64,000 bases of DNA from Verrucomicrobiota bacterium (GCA_030749225.1 JASMKO010000075.1:1-64000); one strand, 5' to 3'; shown: positions 17,204-25,614, counted from the first letter of the stretch. The notes: generated from the sequence alone by a model not told the origin. Program-made: numbers and translations.

Positions 17204-18163
17204 ATGGCATTAAGAGCGAAACAGCGGAACAGCAGGTCGGGGCGGAAAAAACTGCTTTCGGTCAGGGTACAGTCGAAGCGTGCTAGGGGCGAGCGGCTGC
17301 GTTGGCTGCGTTCGTTATCGGTGTTGGTTGCCTCGATCGCGGCGATTATCGCCGTTTTCTGGCAGGGAGGCGCCTTCACTCTCAACCGGCTCGTTTACGA
17401 AAACGACTCGTTCTCCGTCAGGCAGCTGGACTACCGGACCGACGGGATCATCAATGTCGGCCAACTCGAGCAATGGGGCGGCGTGCGCTCGGGTGACAAC
17501 CTGCTCAAGCTCGATCTGCTGCGGATCAAGCGTGACATCGAACTGGCTCCCCGCGTGAAGGCGGCCTCTGTAGAGCGGTTTCTGCCGGACATGCTGCAGG
17601 TGCGGGTCGCCGAGCGGGTGCCGATGGCGCAGATTTGGGCCTGGCAGCGCGATGCTGACGGCGTAACACCCTACGACTGTGTGAGGCTGCAACTGGACGA
17701 GACCGGCCACGTGATGAGCCCGATTGACGGCCGTTCAGTGGTGGCGCCGGAGAAACATGCTGAATGGTCGCTGCCGGTCATTTCCGGGATCGACCTAAAT
17801 AAACTCAAGACACTCGCCCCCGGCCGCCCGTCCGGGCTGCCCAAGCTGCAGGCTGCGCTTGGCCTCATCGGGGAGTTTCGCCGCTCTCCCCTTGCCGGCG
17901 TGGTCGATTTACGGGTGATCGACCTGTCCCAACCGCGTATCCTGCGAGTTACCACTGGCGACGGAGGCCAAGTAGACCTCTCGACTGGGCGCTTGGCCAA
18001 GCAGTTCAACCGCTGGGCTCGCATCCGGGCGCACGGGCAGAAGTTTGGATTGGCCATCGAGACGGTGGACCTTTCCGTGACCAACAACGTGCCGGTGCGG
18101 TGGATGCTCTCCCCGACAGTCGCCGGGGAACTCAAGAGCGGCCAAAACCTGGCTGGGAAATAA
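17204..18163 (+). CDS. ftsQ: Cell division protein FtsQ/DivIB
   Basis: A 319-residue bitopic protein between ddl and ftsA, the standard FtsQ slot. A very basic cytoplasmic N-terminus (about 45 residues) precedes one membrane segment (LSVLVASIAAIIAVF). A POTRA-like domain follows (VRQLDYRTDGIINVGQL, then GDNLLKLDLLRIKRDIELAP and ASVERFLPDMLQVRVAERVP), then the FtsQ beta domain. FtsQ scaffolds FtsL and FtsB at the septum. A palindrome copy at 17991 encodes GRLAKQFN. Start ATG 17204 has GAGGGAG upstream. Confidence 0.9.
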   Translation: MALRAKQRNSRSGRKKLLSVRVQSKRARGERLRWLRSLSVLVASIAAIIAVFWQGGAFTLNRLVYENDSFSVRQLDYRTDGIINVGQLEQWGGVRSGDNLLKLDLLRIKRDIELAPRVKAASVERFLPDMLQVRVAERVPMAQIWAWQRDADGVTPYDCVRLQLDETGHVMSPIDGRSVVAPEKHAEWSLPVISGIDLNKLKTLAPGRPSGLPKLQAALGLIGEFRRSPLAGVVDLRVIDLSQPRILRVTTGDGGQVDLSTGRLAKQFNRWARIRAHGQKFGLAIETVDLSVTNNVPVRWMLSPTVAGELKSGQNLAGK

Positions 18164-18169
18164 ACAAAA

Positions 18170-19387
18170 GTGAGTGATTCACAAATTATCGTTGGTCTTG
18201 AGATTGGCACCTCCAAGGTGTGTGTCGCCGTGGGGGAGGTGAGTGGAAGCCAAGCGGTCAACATCATCGGCCTTGGCCAAGCAAAGTCCCGAGGCGTCCG
18301 CAAGGGGGAGGTCATCGACGTTGCGCTGGCCGAGGAGGATGTGCGCAACGCCATCGTCGAGGCAGAGCAGGTGGCCGATGTCGAGATTCGCTCGCTTTAC
18401 CTAGGCGTCACCGGCAGCCATGTCCGTGGTTTTAACAACACCGGCGTTCATCCCGTAGTCTCGGCGGATCGCGAGATCACTGGTGACGATATACAGGATG
18501 TCATCAAGAATTCCAAGGCGATTAACCTGCCAACCGACCACTCGGTGGTGCACGTCATCCGGCAGCACTTCCGCGTTGACGGGCAGGACGGCGTGCTCAA
18601 CCCTGAAGGCATGCTCGGAGCGAAGATCGAGGTGGACGTGCATGTTGTCAGCGGTCGCTACAACCGGCTGCAAAACCCGATCCGCCTTGTCAACGGCCTG
18701 CATATGGAGGTGGATGACATTGCCTCCTCTGCCTTGGCCTCCTCGCTGGCTGTCCTCGGCACCGAGCAGAAGGAACTGGGCACGCTGGTGATCGATCTCG
18801 GTGCCGGCGTTACCGAGTACGCAGTGTACTCGGCCGGTGTCATCAATCACACCGGTGCGTTGGCGGTCGGGGGTGACCACGTTTCCAACGATCTTGCCTA
18901 CGGGCTGAAAGTGCCGCTGGCCCGTGCCGAGCAGATAAAGATCGACCACGGCTCGGCCTTGATCGATCCCGAGGCCCGTGACCTGACGATCGACTTGTCC
19001 GACGACAGCCTGATTCCCGGCCGCCAGGTCAACCTTGGGCATTTGCAAAAAATCATGTCGATGCGTCTCCAGGAGACGTTGGAACTGATCGCCAAAGACA
19101 TCGGTCAGGCCGGTTTGATCGAGTACCTCCGCGCCGGGGTGGTGCTTTGCGGCGGGGGCGCGCGCATCCCGAACATCACGAAACTGGCTCGTGATGTGTT
19201 CAACCTCCCGGTGGCCATCGGCCGCTCCAGCACGGTGAGCGGCGTCAAGAACGCGCTTGACGAGCCGGAGTTCGCAACGCCAGTGGGGCTTATCAAGTTT
19301 GGTGCCTTCCAGGCACAGGCCGCGCCGCGCCGCGCCGGTTTCGGCCGGGTGATCCGGCGGCAGGTTGCTGCTCTGTTCGGCCGTTAA
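18170..19387 (+). CDS. ftsA: Cell division protein FtsA
   Basis: FtsA is the actin-like ATPase that tethers FtsZ to the membrane. The protein has 405 residues with a GTG start. It begins IIVGLEIGTSKVCVAVGEV (phosphate-1 loop), has the SHS2 (1C) insertion region around LYLGVTGSHVRGFNN, then TLVIDLGAGVTEYAVYSAG (phosphate-2) and VVLCGGGARIPNITKLARDVF (adenosine motif). The end, FGRVIRRQVAALFGR, is a short basic amphipathic stretch, as expected of the FtsA membrane-targeting helix. A palindrome variant at 18271 encodes GLGQAKS. Confidence 0.96.
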   Translation: MSDSQIIVGLEIGTSKVCVAVGEVSGSQAVNIIGLGQAKSRGVRKGEVIDVALAEEDVRNAIVEAEQVADVEIRSLYLGVTGSHVRGFNNTGVHPVVSADREITGDDIQDVIKNSKAINLPTDHSVVHVIRQHFRVDGQDGVLNPEGMLGAKIEVDVHVVSGRYNRLQNPIRLVNGLHMEVDDIASSALASSLAVLGTEQKELGTLVIDLGAGVTEYAVYSAGVINHTGALAVGGDHVSNDLAYGLKVPLARAEQIKIDHGSALIDPEARDLTIDLSDDSLIPGRQVNLGHLQKIMSMRLQETLELIAKDIGQAGLIEYLRAGVVLCGGGARIPNITKLARDVFNLPVAIGRSSTVSGVKNALDEPEFATPVGLIKFGAFQAQAAPRRAGFGRVIRRQVAALFGR

Positions 19388-19403
19388 TGAAGAAAGACAA
19401 CAC

Positions 19404-20747
19404 GTGAGCGAAGCGGAAGAGAAACGAATGGATGTCAACCCGGCGATCCGCCTGATTGGCCTTGGCGAGACCGGTGTGAAGCTGGTGGAGACCTTAGCCG
19501 TGATTGCCCCCGAGGGTGTCGTGGCGCATTCGCTGGACACCGACAACCGCAGCCTCTACCGCTGTCACCAGTCACGGACATTCCTGCTTGGCCAAGCGAT
19601 TCCGTGTGGCCTTGGCACCGGGGGCGACTCGGCGTTGGCCCGGGCCGCGGTCGAGTCTGACAGCGATGAGTTGGCCGGGATTGTCGATCAAGCTGACCTT
19701 GTTTTTATCGTTGCCGGAATGGGCGGTGGCACCGGCACCGGAGCAGCGCCGTTTTTGGCGAATTTGGCCAAGCAGGCCGGGGCGTTGGTGGTTGGTGTGG
19801 CGGCGACCCCGTTCGACTGTGAAGGCATCCAGCGCTGTAACCAGGCCACCGGCGGTCTGCGGGATCTTAAGCAGGTTGCCGACGCAGTTTTTCATTTCCC
19901 GAATCAGGATTTCATTCAGTTGGGAGACGCCGACATCGGGTTGAACCAGGCGCTGGAAATCGCTAACCGCCACCTGTGCGAATCCGTGCTGGGGGTCAGC
20001 CGTATGCTACTCGAGCCTGGCATACTCAACGTCTCTTTCGCGGATCTTGAATCCCTGGTGCGCAACAGGCACAGCCTCGGCGCCGTGGTGCACGTTGAGG
20101 CCACCGGCGACGATCGCACGGATGATGCAGTAAAAAAAATGTTGTCCCATCCCGCAGTCCGGGGTGGTGAAATGTTGAAAGAGGCCAACTCACTTCTGGT
20201 GCACATTTCGGGAGCAGAGCTGACCATGGCGGAGATGGATACAGTCACTTCGGCGATTGGCGGCTGCGCTCCAACTGCCAGGCTGGTGGTTGGGGCCTCT
20301 GAGCGCGCGAGTGGGGAGGCAATTCAACTAACCATTGTCATCGCGCATACCGGTACACTGGCCGAGATGGGGGACGATACCTCCTCGCTCAAGCCAGACC
20401 CTGCCGGTAAGGTATCCGGGTTGGGCTTTTCCGATCCATACACAGCGTTCAGTGCGGACAGCTACCTTGACCTGGGAACGGAAACCGGAAACTCGAAACG
20501 CGCGGGGTTCGCCTACACTCCGCCGGCCCCCACAGCCGATGCCTTGCCCCCCGAGTGCCGCGAAGACCTAATCCGGGAGGCCGCAAGTGAGGAACCAAAC
20601 CGGGTCAAGCGCCGGAAAATCGTTCAGGAAATGCTGCCGCTGGAGATTGTGTCCAAGGGCCGTTTCGAGAACAGCGAGCCGACCATCCACAAGGGCGAAG
20701 ATCTCGACCAACCCACCTACATCCGCCGGGGCGCCATTCTGAATTAA
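19404..20747 (+). CDS. ftsZ: Cell division protein FtsZ, divergent
   Basis: FtsZ is the tubulin-like GTPase that forms the Z ring. The frame extends upstream into ftsA; the GTG at 19404 gives 447 residues, and an ATG at 19428 is an alternative. The tubulin signature AGMGGGTGTGAAP (T4) is intact. Two GTP-site loops depart from consensus: T1 reads GLGETGVKLV where most FtsZ have a GGGGGN run, and T7 reads NVSFADL where NxDFAD is usual, so the first catalytic-loop Asp is Ser and the second Asp is kept. The C-terminal peptide DLDQPTYIRR matches the DIPxFLRR-type tail that binds FtsA. A long linker precedes it. Confidence 0.93.
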   Translation: MSEAEEKRMDVNPAIRLIGLGETGVKLVETLAVIAPEGVVAHSLDTDNRSLYRCHQSRTFLLGQAIPCGLGTGGDSALARAAVESDSDELAGIVDQADLVFIVAGMGGGTGTGAAPFLANLAKQAGALVVGVAATPFDCEGIQRCNQATGGLRDLKQVADAVFHFPNQDFIQLGDADIGLNQALEIANRHLCESVLGVSRMLLEPGILNVSFADLESLVRNRHSLGAVVHVEATGDDRTDDAVKKMLSHPAVRGGEMLKEANSLLVHISGAELTMAEMDTVTSAIGGCAPTARLVVGASERASGEAIQLTIVIAHTGTLAEMGDDTSSLKPDPAGKVSGLGFSDPYTAFSADSYLDLGTETGNSKRAGFAYTPPAPTADALPPECREDLIREAASEEPNRVKRRKIVQEMLPLEIVSKGRFENSEPTIHKGEDLDQPTYIRRGAILN

Positions 20748-20950
20748 GGCCGCTTGGCCAAGCCGGATGCTTCGGTACCGGAGGCGCGCCTACGATCCAT
20801 AGAAGAGAGTCCTAAAACGCGTAAAAAAACTTCAAATTTTTGTGGTATTCCGAGAATTCTTTGATAGGTTTCCGCGCCTCGCTTTGCCCGGGGCAGCCAA
20901 AATTGACTGTTTGGGAAGGGTAATTCGGGCAGAGAATTAGTCCAAAAATA
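20748..20950. other. Intergenic region after ftsZ
   Basis: About 200 bases without a gene. An exact GCTTGGCCAAGC lies four bases after the ftsZ stop (20752-20763). The remainder becomes A/T-rich towards the next start (20951). No clear intrinsic terminator is seen after ftsZ. Confidence 0.55.
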
Positions 20951-21631
20951 GTGGCAGCAAAACAAAAAGTTGCAAAAAAAACGGCAAAAACCGCCAAAAA
21001 GGCGGTAAAAAAGAAGCTGCCTAAGAAGACTCCCGCGAAGAAGGCACCCGCAAAGAAGAAGGCTACGCGGAGGTCCAATCACCGTATTGGGGCGGCGACC
21101 ACGGCAGCCATCCTCGGCTTGCCGGCCAGCCCGGCCAAGCGCGCAGCAAAAAAACGAAAAGAGGCCAATCTGAACAATGGCGGCAAATGGGCCAAGCAGA
21201 AGCAGCTCCTGATTAAACTCCGGGATCGGTTAACCGAGCAGCGCAACGGCTTGGCCAAGGAATCAGCCAGGGAGATGGAAAGCTACGGCGTTCACATGGC
21301 CGATTCCGGCACCGACAACTTCGACCGGGACTTCAACCTGAGCCTACTCTCATCCGATCAGGATGTGATTTACGAGATCGAGGAGGCTCTCAAGCGGATC
21401 GAGAAGGACACATACGGCGTCTGTGAAATCACCGGCAAGCCGATTCCACAGCCCCGCCTCAACGCCATTCCTTGGACGCGATTCCGGGTGGACGCCCAGT
21501 CGGAACTGGAACAGTTCGGAATTCTGCAGAACCGCTCGCTTGGCCGGTTAGGCACCATCACGACGCAGAGTTCGTCCTCCAAGGACAAGGCCGACAAGGA
21601 ATTGCCCGAACCCAAGTCGAAGAAAAACTGA
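20951..21631 (+). CDS. DksA/TraR-like protein with histone H1-like lysine-rich N-terminus
   Basis: A 226-residue protein with a GTG start. Residues 2-45 are almost only Lys, Ala and Pro (for example KKTPAKKAPAKKKATRR), like histone H1 tails. Residues 75-185 look like a DksA/TraR coiled coil plus zinc-finger region: LIKLRDRLTEQRNGL, then VIYEIEEALKRIEKDTYGVCEITGKPIPQPRLNAIPWTRF. The family usually has four zinc-binding cysteines here, but only the one in YGVCE remains, so zinc binding is probably lost. DksA proteins bind RNA polymerase; the basic tail suggests DNA binding as well. It precedes rpmG and rpsR. The exact role is not known. Confidence 0.85.
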   Translation: MAAKQKVAKKTAKTAKKAVKKKLPKKTPAKKAPAKKKATRRSNHRIGAATTAAILGLPASPAKRAAKKRKEANLNNGGKWAKQKQLLIKLRDRLTEQRNGLAKESAREMESYGVHMADSGTDNFDRDFNLSLLSSDQDVIYEIEEALKRIEKDTYGVCEITGKPIPQPRLNAIPWTRFRVDAQSELEQFGILQNRSLGRLGTITTQSSSSKDKADKELPEPKSKKN

Positions 21632-21634
21632 TTT

Positions 21635-21802
21635 ATGCCCAGGGAAACAGTCATACTCGAGTGCACGGAGGCCAAGGACGAAGGGAAGCCGGTGTCCCGC
21701 TACATGGCCCAGCGCAACAAGAAGACCCAGCCGGACCGGCTGGAGATAAAAAAATACAACCCGAATCTGCGTCGCCACACGCTGCATCGCGAGATCAAGT
21801 GA
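21635..21802 (+). CDS. rpmG: 50S ribosomal protein L33, cysteine-poor form
   Basis: A 55-residue protein read from the sequence: [17 protein letters not shown] at the start, then the hallmark [20 protein letters not shown] near the end, which matches the L33 consensus PDRLELKKYCPxCxxHTLH. The two C-terminal cysteines of zinc-binding L33 are replaced by Asn and Leu, and only one Cys remains in the first pair. This is therefore a C-minus type L33 that should not bind zinc. It lies between the DksA-like gene and rpsR and ends one base before the rpsR ATG. Confidence 0.93.
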   Translation: MPRETVILECTEAKDEGKPVSRYMAQRNKKTQPDRLEIKKYNPNLRRHTLHREIK

Positions 21803-21803
21803 C

Positions 21804-22052
21804 ATGCCGAGGAAGAACGACAAAAACAAACGAAACAGCCGCGATACGAACCAGACGCGGACACCGCGGCCGCGGCCCAAGGTGGACTTCACCATCGACC
21901 AGCTGAACTACCGCAATACGGAGCTACTGCAGACGTTCGTGACCGGTCACGGGCGTATTCTTCCGCGCAAATACACTGGGCTGCCGGCGCATTACCAGCG
22001 ACGTATGGCCAACGCCATCAAACGCGCGCGGCAGTTGCTCCTGATGAAGTAA
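21804..22052 (+). CDS. rpsR: 30S ribosomal protein S18
   Basis: An 82-residue S18. A basic, disordered N-terminus is followed by VDFTIDQLNYRNTELLQTFV, GRILPRKYTGLPAHYQRRMANAIKRARQLLL, the usual S18 core that packs next to S6 on the 30S platform. The start is one base after the L33 stop. Confidence 0.97.
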   Translation: MPRKNDKNKRNSRDTNQTRTPRPRPKVDFTIDQLNYRNTELLQTFVTGHGRILPRKYTGLPAHYQRRMANAIKRARQLLLMK

Positions 22053-22064
22053 CCCAATCTTGAT

Positions 22065-22095
22065 ACCGCCCGCCCGGCGCGAGCGTGGCGGTTTT
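22065..22095 (+). terminator. Candidate intrinsic terminator of the rpmG-rpsR unit
   Basis: ACCGCC-CGC (22065-22073) pairs with GCG-T-GGCGGT (22083-22092) with one bulged base, followed by TTTT (92-95). It overlaps the first possible start codon of the next ORF (GTG at 22085), which argues that the true start of that ORF is further downstream. Confidence 0.5.
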
Positions 22096-22096
22096 C

Positions 22097-22924
22097 GTGT
22101 CTGCCAACGGCAATGGACCGAAATACCCAACGCACGCTTGGCCAAGCACTCGGCCACTCCGCCAATTGACCTACACGCTGCTCATCCTGTCCGTCGTTGC
22201 CGCGGCCATCACGGTCGTTTGCATCAAGCCGTCGGACCCCAACAAGTTAAAGCTGCTGATCGCCTTCAGCGGTGCCTACTTGCTCTCGATCACGGCGCTG
22301 CACCTGCTCCCGGAAGTGTTCCAAGGCGACGACCGGGGCGCCTATTTCGGGACGTTTGTCCTGCTTGGTTTCTTCATCCAACTCATGCTCGAGTTTCTAT
22401 CAGGCGGCATCGAGCATGGGCACGCCCACACCCACCGTCATAGCGGCCTGCCAGTTGGATTAATGGTTGGCCTGTGCCTGCACGCATTCCTTGAGGGGAT
22501 GCCATTGGGCGGCGGGGAAGCGGGCCACAGCCATGATCATAGCCATGATCACAGCCATGATCACAGCCATGGGCATTCCAATGGACTTGAGCCGTTGTTG
22601 CTGGGGATCGTGCTCCACAAGTACCCGGTAGCGATGGTGTTCCTAGCGATGCTGCTCAACAGCGGGTTAGGCCGGCCCAAGGCGTTTGGTTTGCTGGCTG
22701 TGTTTGCCGCGATGGCACCGCTTGGTACGTTATTGAGTGGTGTCGAGGTGGTGGGTCAGTTCCATCGCGAAAGCCTCGCCATTGTCATCGGCATCTTCCT
22801 GCACGTTTCGACAACCATCCTGTTTGAGAGCAGTGAAGGACACCGCTTCAACGCCTACAAGATGATGGCGATTGCCGCCGGATTGGCCCTGGCTGGTGCC
22901 GGCATGCTGCTGCAGCACCACTGA
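22097..22924 (+). CDS. ZIP-family metal transporter with His-rich loop
   Basis: The frame is open from 22085, but that GTG lies within a terminator-like stem. GTG 22097 or TTG 22165 are likelier starts, so the 5' end is uncertain. The protein has about eight hydrophobic helices. Family motifs are HLLPEVF in an early helix, the helix GLMVGLCLHAFLEGMPLGGG and the helix LLGIVLHKYPVAMVFLAML, which carry the metal-binding His/Glu residues of ZIP proteins. Between them is a loop of four HSHD-type repeats encoded by a 12-bp tandem repeat. ZIP proteins import zinc or other divalent metals. The neighbouring zinc-ribbon-like proteins have lost their cysteines. Confidence 0.85.
   Translation: MSANGNGPKYPTHAWPSTRPLRQLTYTLLILSVVAAAITVVCIKPSDPNKLKLLIAFSGAYLLSITALHLLPEVFQGDDRGAYFGTFVLLGFFIQLMLEFLSGGIEHGHAHTHRHSGLPVGLMVGLCLHAFLEGMPLGGGEAGHSHDHSHDHSHDHSHGHSNGLEPLLLGIVLHKYPVAMVFLAMLLNSGLGRPKAFGLLAVFAAMAPLGTLLSGVEVVGQFHRESLAIVIGIFLHVSTTILFESSEGHRFNAYKMMAIAAGLALAGAGMLLQHH
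22529..22576 (+). repeat. 12-bp tandem repeat, four units (His-rich loop)
   Basis: Four successive units of AGCCATGATCAC or close variants (22529-22540, 22541-22552, 22553-22564, 22565-22576), encoding HSHD-type repeats in the ZIP transporter's cytoplasmic metal-binding loop. Unit number could vary by slippage. Confidence 0.85.
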
Positions 22925-22927
22925 CCC

Positions 22928-23539
22928 CTACGATTTCGGCTTGCGGGCTGCGCGCGGTTTCGCGCTGCGGAACAATTCCATCTGCCGTTCTCGCAGCATC
23001 CCGTGCACCTTCAGCACACGGATCAACTGCAGCACGTCCGAACGCTGATAGTTCCGGTTTTTCTCCACGCCGTCGATCAGCGAGGAGAGCACTGCCGGAA
23101 ACTCGATCACCCCGTCGACCCCCTTGTCGCGAAGCATTTCAAGACTTTCGCGTCGCAGTTTTTTCGAGGCCGGCAGCGACGGTGCGACTAGGATTTTCAG
23201 GAAACCTGTGTCCGTGCCAAAAACTTTTTCCGCCTCCTTGACTGCCGCCGGTTGAGCAAAGCGAAAAATCTCTGGTGAGTTGGACATCACCGCCGCGCTG
23301 AACGTCTCCGTGTGCCACCCTTTCACAGCAAACACCGCGCGGCGAACGTGCTTTAGGTCAGCCGGCCTCAACTCGAACAGCAGGGCGGCCTTCGGCTCGG
23401 TCGCCGCTGGGTGGGTGGCAAAAAAATCGATGTGCGAATCGTGCCGCCGCGATGGCGCGACAAACTTGCGCCCCTGTTGCACCAGGAACCCGCTGGCCTC
23501 GAGGAACTCACGAACAATCGTCTCACTGATGGCGGACAT
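22928..23539 (-). CDS. Unknown 203-residue protein upstream-linked to aroB
   Basis: I do not recognise this protein. It begins ISETIVREFLEASGFLVQQG, followed by a basic patch (KFVAPSRRHDSHIDFFATHP), and continues as a mixed alpha/beta protein with AAVMSNSPEIFRF and a basic tail ending AKPRAARKPKS. The opening resembles a restriction-endonuclease-like or nuclease-associated alpha/beta fold, but no catalytic PD-(D/E)xK pattern can be shown by eye. Its ATG overlaps the aroB stop by one base, so it is probably translated with aroB. It ends three bases from the convergent ZIP gene. Confidence 0.75.
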   Translation of the reverse strand: MSAISETIVREFLEASGFLVQQGRKFVAPSRRHDSHIDFFATHPAATEPKAALLFELRPADLKHVRRAVFAVKGWHTETFSAAVMSNSPEIFRFAQPAAVKEAEKVFGTDTGFLKILVAPSLPASKKLRRESLEMLRDKGVDGVIEFPAVLSSLIDGVEKNRNYQRSDVLQLIRVLKVHGMLRERQMELFRSAKPRAARKPKS

Positions 23540-24618
23540 TATTTTAACGCAGCGTTGATGGTTGCTTTCGGAACGTTGATGCCAAATTGAACTTTACCGA
23601 TTTTTTGGGCAAGGACGAACTTGACCTCACCCGCGCTGACTTTTTTGTCGAGCTTCATTGCGCCGAACAGCTTGGGTAACTGCGACTTGGCCAGACGCAC
23701 CGTGGTGGGCAGGCCGGCCTGGGCGAATAGCGCCTCGATGCGGTTGACCTCCGCTCGGCCAAGCCCGAGCACATCGTGTGAGATCCTGGCCGCCGCCACC
23801 TGGCCGATGGAGATGGCCTCGCCGTGCAGGTATCTGCCATAGCGCGATATCGCCTCGAGTGCGTGGCCGATGGTGTGGCCGTAGTTCAGGATGGCGCGCA
23901 GGCCGCCTTCGCACTCGTCCTGCTGGACGACCTTGGCTTTGATCTGGCAACTGCGGGCGACGATGTTTGCCATACCGCTGTTGTCGAGTCGAAGCAACTC
24001 CGGCAGCGTCCGCTCGAGCCGGCGAAACAGTGACGCGTCAGCGATGATCCCGTACTTGATCACCTCGGCGAGCCCGGTGCGAAGTTCGCGCTTGGGCAGC
24101 GTCTTTAGAGTGTCGAGGTCGCACAGCACAAGTCGCGGCTGGTAAAACGCGCCGACGAGGTTTTTGCCGGCCTTCAGGTTTACACCGACTTTGCCGCCGA
24201 CCGAACTGTCGACCTGGGCTAGCAGCGTCGTCGGTACCTGCACGAAGCCAATGCCGCGCAGGTAGCTCGCGGCGAGGAATCCGGCCATGTCACCCACCAC
24301 GCCGCCGCCCAGCGCGACGATGAATGAGCTGCGCTCGAGCCGGTGCTTGGCCAGTTGGTCGTAACAGGCTTGGATCGTTCGCAGGCCCTTGGCGGTCTCG
24401 CCGGCCGGCACGCGTATCTCTACCGGCACGAACCCGGCTTGGCGCAGCGAGGCCAGCGCCGCTTTGGCGTAGAGCGGCCCGACGTTGCGGTCGGTCACCA
24501 CGGCGCAGCGCGTCCCCAGCTTGAGTCGGTGGCAGTTGCTGCCCAACATGGGCAGCAGCCCACCGCCGATCATGATGGAGTAACTGCGATCTCCCAAGTG
24601 GACTTTGACCGTGCTCAT
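23539..24618 (-). CDS. aroB: 3-dehydroquinate synthase
   Basis: AroB converts DAHP to 3-dehydroquinate, the second step of the shikimate pathway, using NAD and a divalent metal. The protein has 359 residues from the ATG at 24618 (MSTVKVHLG); a TTG two codons earlier is possible. Core motifs: VALGGGVVGDMAGFLAASYLRG, VPTTLLAQVDSSVGGKVGVN, GKNLVGAFYQP, LRTGLAEVIKYG and ILNYGHTIGHALE, which carry NAD- and metal-binding residues. The downstream unknown gene overlaps its stop. Confidence 0.96.
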   Translation of the reverse strand: MSTVKVHLGDRSYSIMIGGGLLPMLGSNCHRLKLGTRCAVVTDRNVGPLYAKAALASLRQAGFVPVEIRVPAGETAKGLRTIQACYDQLAKHRLERSSFIVALGGGVVGDMAGFLAASYLRGIGFVQVPTTLLAQVDSSVGGKVGVNLKAGKNLVGAFYQPRLVLCDLDTLKTLPKRELRTGLAEVIKYGIIADASLFRRLERTLPELLRLDNSGMANIVARSCQIKAKVVQQDECEGGLRAILNYGHTIGHALEAISRYGRYLHGEAISIGQVAAARISHDVLGLGRAEVNRIEALFAQAGLPTTVRLAKSQLPKLFGAMKLDKKVSAGEVKFVLAQKIGKVQFGINVPKATINAALK

Positions 24619-24663
24619 CGGCAAACGATACGGACGGGAGGCCCACTGCCAAAGACAAAACGC

Positions 24664-25614
24664 TCAGTCGACGAAAATGAGGCGGCCGCGTCGCAGCGGC
24701 TTGGCGGCGCTGTCGAGCTGCAGTGACAGGTCGGGCAGGATGTCGGTGACCCGGCCGGTGGCGAGCCGCTTGGCGTCGTCATGCTCGCCGGCGGTTTCCT
24801 CCCACACTTCGACGTCGTGGCCAATCACGCAGCTATGGCGCAAATAGTCGTCGTGCAGCGCGCCCGACCCATGCTCGAGCAACTGCTGGTATCGCTTGGC
24901 CAAGCTGTCGAGGAGCCCGGCCAGTATGGCCGGGAGCGTTATGAGGATGTCTGGCGCCAGTTCGCGGAGGCTGCCTGGCGGCTGCGTGAACCGGCCGCTT
25001 GGCAGCTCCGGCGTGGCAGCGATGTTGACACCGATGCCGAGGATGGCGTGCTCGATGCAGTCGCCCTTGGCCAGCGTCGAGGTGATCACGCCGGAGACTT
25101 TGTGGCCGCCGAGCAGCACGTCGTTGACCCACTTAATGCACGGCGCTTGGCCAAGCGCGTCGAAACGGCCAAGCGCATCGACCACCGCAAGGGTCGGCAG
25201 CATGCTTAGGCCAACGCCAAGCTCACCCGCGGTTCGGTAGGGCGAAAAGAGCGCGGTCAGGTGCAGGTTGCCGTCGAGCGCGCGCCATGGCCGGCCCCGG
25301 TTGCCGTGAAAGTTGTCGCCGGTCAGCGCAAGGCAGGCGAACGGCGCGGGCGGCGAGTCGCCGGCCTGGATCAGTTCGCGCAGGCCGTCCACCTGCGAGG
25401 CGGCGGAGTGGCCGACGGCCATGATTTGCCGCCACGGCCCCGGGGCGGGGCGGCGGGCGACCCGCGCGTGGCCAAGCCCGCCGACGGCCTCCCAGGCACG
25501 CCGTGAGTCGACCGGGAGGTCAGTGGTTTGCCAGCCGGATTGGCCGACGGTCTCTGCGAAGCCATCCAGCGCTTCCGGGCAGTCTGTGATGATGAGCGGG
25601 CCGGTAATCCCCAT
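24664..25614 (-). CDS. birA: Biotin--[acetyl-CoA-carboxylase] ligase
   Basis: A BirA-type ligase that adenylates biotin and attaches it to the carboxyl-carrier protein. From the ATG at 25614 it has 316 residues with no N-terminal helix-turn-helix, so it is likely an enzyme only, not a repressor. Visible motifs are GNRGRPWRAL (the biotinyl-AMP loop, normally GRGRxGRxW), PCIKWVNDVLLGGHKVSGVI and HAILGIGVNIAATP, with an SH3-like C-terminal domain ending RRGRLIFVD. The first 90 residues before the ligase core are unfamiliar. The open frame runs on upstream opposite the next gene, but that part is not credible as coding. Two palindrome copies (24894, 25145) are read as SLAKRY and ALGQAPC. Confidence 0.88.
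   Translation of the reverse strand: MGITGPLIITDCPEALDGFAETVGQSGWQTTDLPVDSRRAWEAVGGLGHARVARRPAPGPWRQIMAVGHSAASQVDGLRELIQAGDSPPAPFACLALTGDNFHGNRGRPWRALDGNLHLTALFSPYRTAGELGVGLSMLPTLAVVDALGRFDALGQAPCIKWVNDVLLGGHKVSGVITSTLAKGDCIEHAILGIGVNIAATPELPSGRFTQPPGSLRELAPDILITLPAILAGLLDSLAKRYQQLLEHGSGALHDDYLRHSCVIGHDVEVWEETAGEHDDAKRLATGRVTDILPDLSLQLDSAAKPLRRGRLIFVD

Noticed and set aside
18401-19546. A 381-residue open frame on the minus strand opposite ftsA
   Set aside because: High-GC antisense shadow of a clear ftsA; composition and lack of known motifs argue against coding.
22529-22576. Short direct repeats considered as a CRISPR fragment
   Set aside because: The units are contiguous 12-bp repeats without spacers and encode a His-rich loop in frame.
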